A stretch of DNA of 51,870 nucleotides. Source: Bacteroidales bacterium (lineage in GTDB: Bacteria > Bacteroidota > Bacteroidia > Bacteroidales > UBA932). The translations under genes were made by a program, and so were the position numbers. The stretch covers positions 1 through 51,870 of the forward strand of contig JAFWOY010000003.1 of assembly GCA_017509755.1 (NCBI GenBank), given 5' to 3'. The notes under the pieces are model-generated. The model was not told the origin of the DNA. It did not search any database and worked only from the letters and a program-made list of their open reading frames with translations. Of this stretch, positions 51,298-51,870 are shown one piece after another. Positions within the stretch are counted from its first letter, which is position 1. Every line of letters starts with the position of its first letter.

Positions 51298-51534
51298 ATG
51301 GCTCGGAAGAAGAAATCTCAGCGGCACAATCTCAAGCCGGATTATCGGAGAGAGGAGTACGCCAAGTTGATCCGGCGGTATCGTAAAACCGTGCTTTTCA
51401 ATGAGAAAGAAATCTCTTTGATCAACCAGTACTGCGAGAGGTTCTCCATCCGCAACAAGTCGGCCTTCCTGCGTGATATCGTCATCAGCCATATCCTGGA
51501 GCAGATGGATGACAATTATCCGCGCCTTTTTTGA
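51298..51534 (+). CDS. Small conserved protein, possible ribbon-helix-helix
   Basis: 78 aa, starting MARKKKSQRHNLKPDYRREE. The first 35 residues are very basic. The rest (LFNEKEISLINQYCERFSIRNKSAFLRDIVISHILEQM) looks like a ribbon-helix-helix or related DNA-binding helix pair, as in small regulators and mobilisation accessory proteins. I do not recognise a named family. It starts 20 bp after RNase G in the same direction and is followed by T-rich sequence that may end transcription. A regulator or nucleic-acid-binding helper for the RNase G unit is possible, but this is a guess. Confidence 0.65.
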   Translation: MARKKKSQRHNLKPDYRREEYAKLIRRYRKTVLFNEKEISLINQYCERFSIRNKSAFLRDIVISHILEQMDDNYPRLF

Positions 51535-51562
51535 GTTTTTTTTGAAAAAAAACGAAAAAAAG

Positions 51563-51592
51563 TTTGTTTTGTCAAAATAATGTCTACCTTTG
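51563..51592 (+). promoter_or_regulatory. rRNA operon promoter P1
   Basis: TTTG (51563-51566), 18 bp, TACCTTTG (51585-51592), followed by CAGTCCCGTTCGGG. TACCTTTGCAG is the form typical of strong Bacteroidota rRNA promoters. Confidence 0.8.
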
Positions 51593-51674
51593 CAGTCCCG
51601 TTCGGGAAGCGAGTTATTTGACAAGAAGCCGCAAGCGACCTTCGCAAAAAAGTTTTCAAAAAAATGAAAAAAGT

Positions 51675-51705
51675 TTTGCGAGTTCAAAAAAAAGGTTTAC
51701 CTTTG
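51675..51705 (+). promoter_or_regulatory. rRNA operon promoter P2
   Basis: TTTG (51675-51678), 19 bp, TACCTTTG (51698-51705), followed by CAGCCCGTTTCGG. It repeats the P1 arrangement 113 bp downstream, as in tandem rrn promoters. Confidence 0.8.
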
Positions 51706-51870
51706 CAGCCCGTTTCGGAAAGAACGGTTAGTTCATTGAAAGAATAGGAAGAACAAGTACAAGCAAGTACCGATTTTAACACGATTAAAATCAGAAAAGA
51801 GCAGAGCGTTGATTCTTTTGGAAAGAATTGAAAGTTGCAGGATCTGGCTTGAGTTATATAAGAAAATTAT
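51706..51870 (+). other. rRNA operon leader (5' external transcribed spacer)
   Basis: This AT-rich, gene-free stretch has two hairpins: GATTTTAA/TTAAAATC (51772-51792) and ATTCTTT/AAAGAAT (51812-51828). Behind tandem rrn-type promoters it is best read as the leader of a 16S rRNA gene that begins beyond the window. No 16S sequence is reached. Confidence 0.7.

Noticed and set aside
51298..51534. Mobilisation (MobC-like) gene
   Set aside because: The helix pattern is only vaguely similar, and no relaxase, integrase or other transfer gene lies near.

Overview
The window is a chromosomal segment of a Bacteroidota species, most likely order Bacteroidales. Evidence: a SusC/SusD pair, repeated promoters of the type TTTG-N18-20-TAnnTTTG with no Shine-Dalgarno signals, a tmRNA whose tag reads GNNNYALAA, and typical families (DUF6377-like regulator, BACON domains, a BlaI/BlaR pair with a TonB C-terminal domain, a 29-residue COX24-like protein beside HU and RNase G). 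Coding DNA is fairly GC-rich for the order. I cannot name the genus.

Layout. 1-3.3 kb: an M56/BlaI signalling pair, a shortened cell-wall amidase, a promoter-driven RNA gene of about 190 nt that resembles 6S RNA, and tmRNA. 3.4-8.6 kb: a hotdog thioesterase, a Tat-exported PatB-like PLP enzyme, a GH3 beta-glucosidase and a CE1-like esterase, closed by a strong terminator. 8.7-10 kb: a cysteine desulfidase-family enzyme. 10-25.2 kb: a polysaccharide utilisation locus. A one-piece membrane regulator is followed by SusC, SusD, a surface glycan-binding lipoprotein with a duplicated domain, a GH16 glucanase with BACON domains, a GH3, a CotH-kinase-like lipoprotein and a GH30. The enzyme set fits beta-1,3/1,6-glucan (laminarin or fungal glucan). 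The GH16 would cut the backbone at the surface, the GH30 would cut beta-1,6 links, and the GH3 would release glucose.

25.2-30.1 kb: an iorA-iorB-CoA-transferase operon for arylpyruvate oxidation and a PhzF-family gene. Two copies of an undescribed structured intergenic element lie here. Each has long perfect inverted arms whose sequence differs between the copies, around a conserved multi-hairpin core. 30.1-35.6 kb: an MgtC-like protein, a TonB receptor behind a TPP riboswitch (probable thiamin uptake), a UbiD-family decarboxylase and a LOG-family protein.

35.6-45.9 kb: one long minus-strand operon: OmpA lipoprotein, a TMEM43/lipoprotein fusion with a 10-A slippery tract at the join, a paralogous YD-repeat lipoprotein, coaD, a double-thioredoxin protein and a large FAD/Fe-S dehydrogenase. 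46-51.9 kb: ung and lon (minus strand), then HU, the 29-aa basic protein, RNase G and a small conserved protein. The window ends in tandem promoters and leader of what should be an rRNA operon starting just outside.

The strongest candidate for something undescribed is the pair of arm-variable, core-conserved elements at 25210-25347 and 28948-29063. Between the copies both the outer arms and one inner hairpin change sequence but keep pairing.
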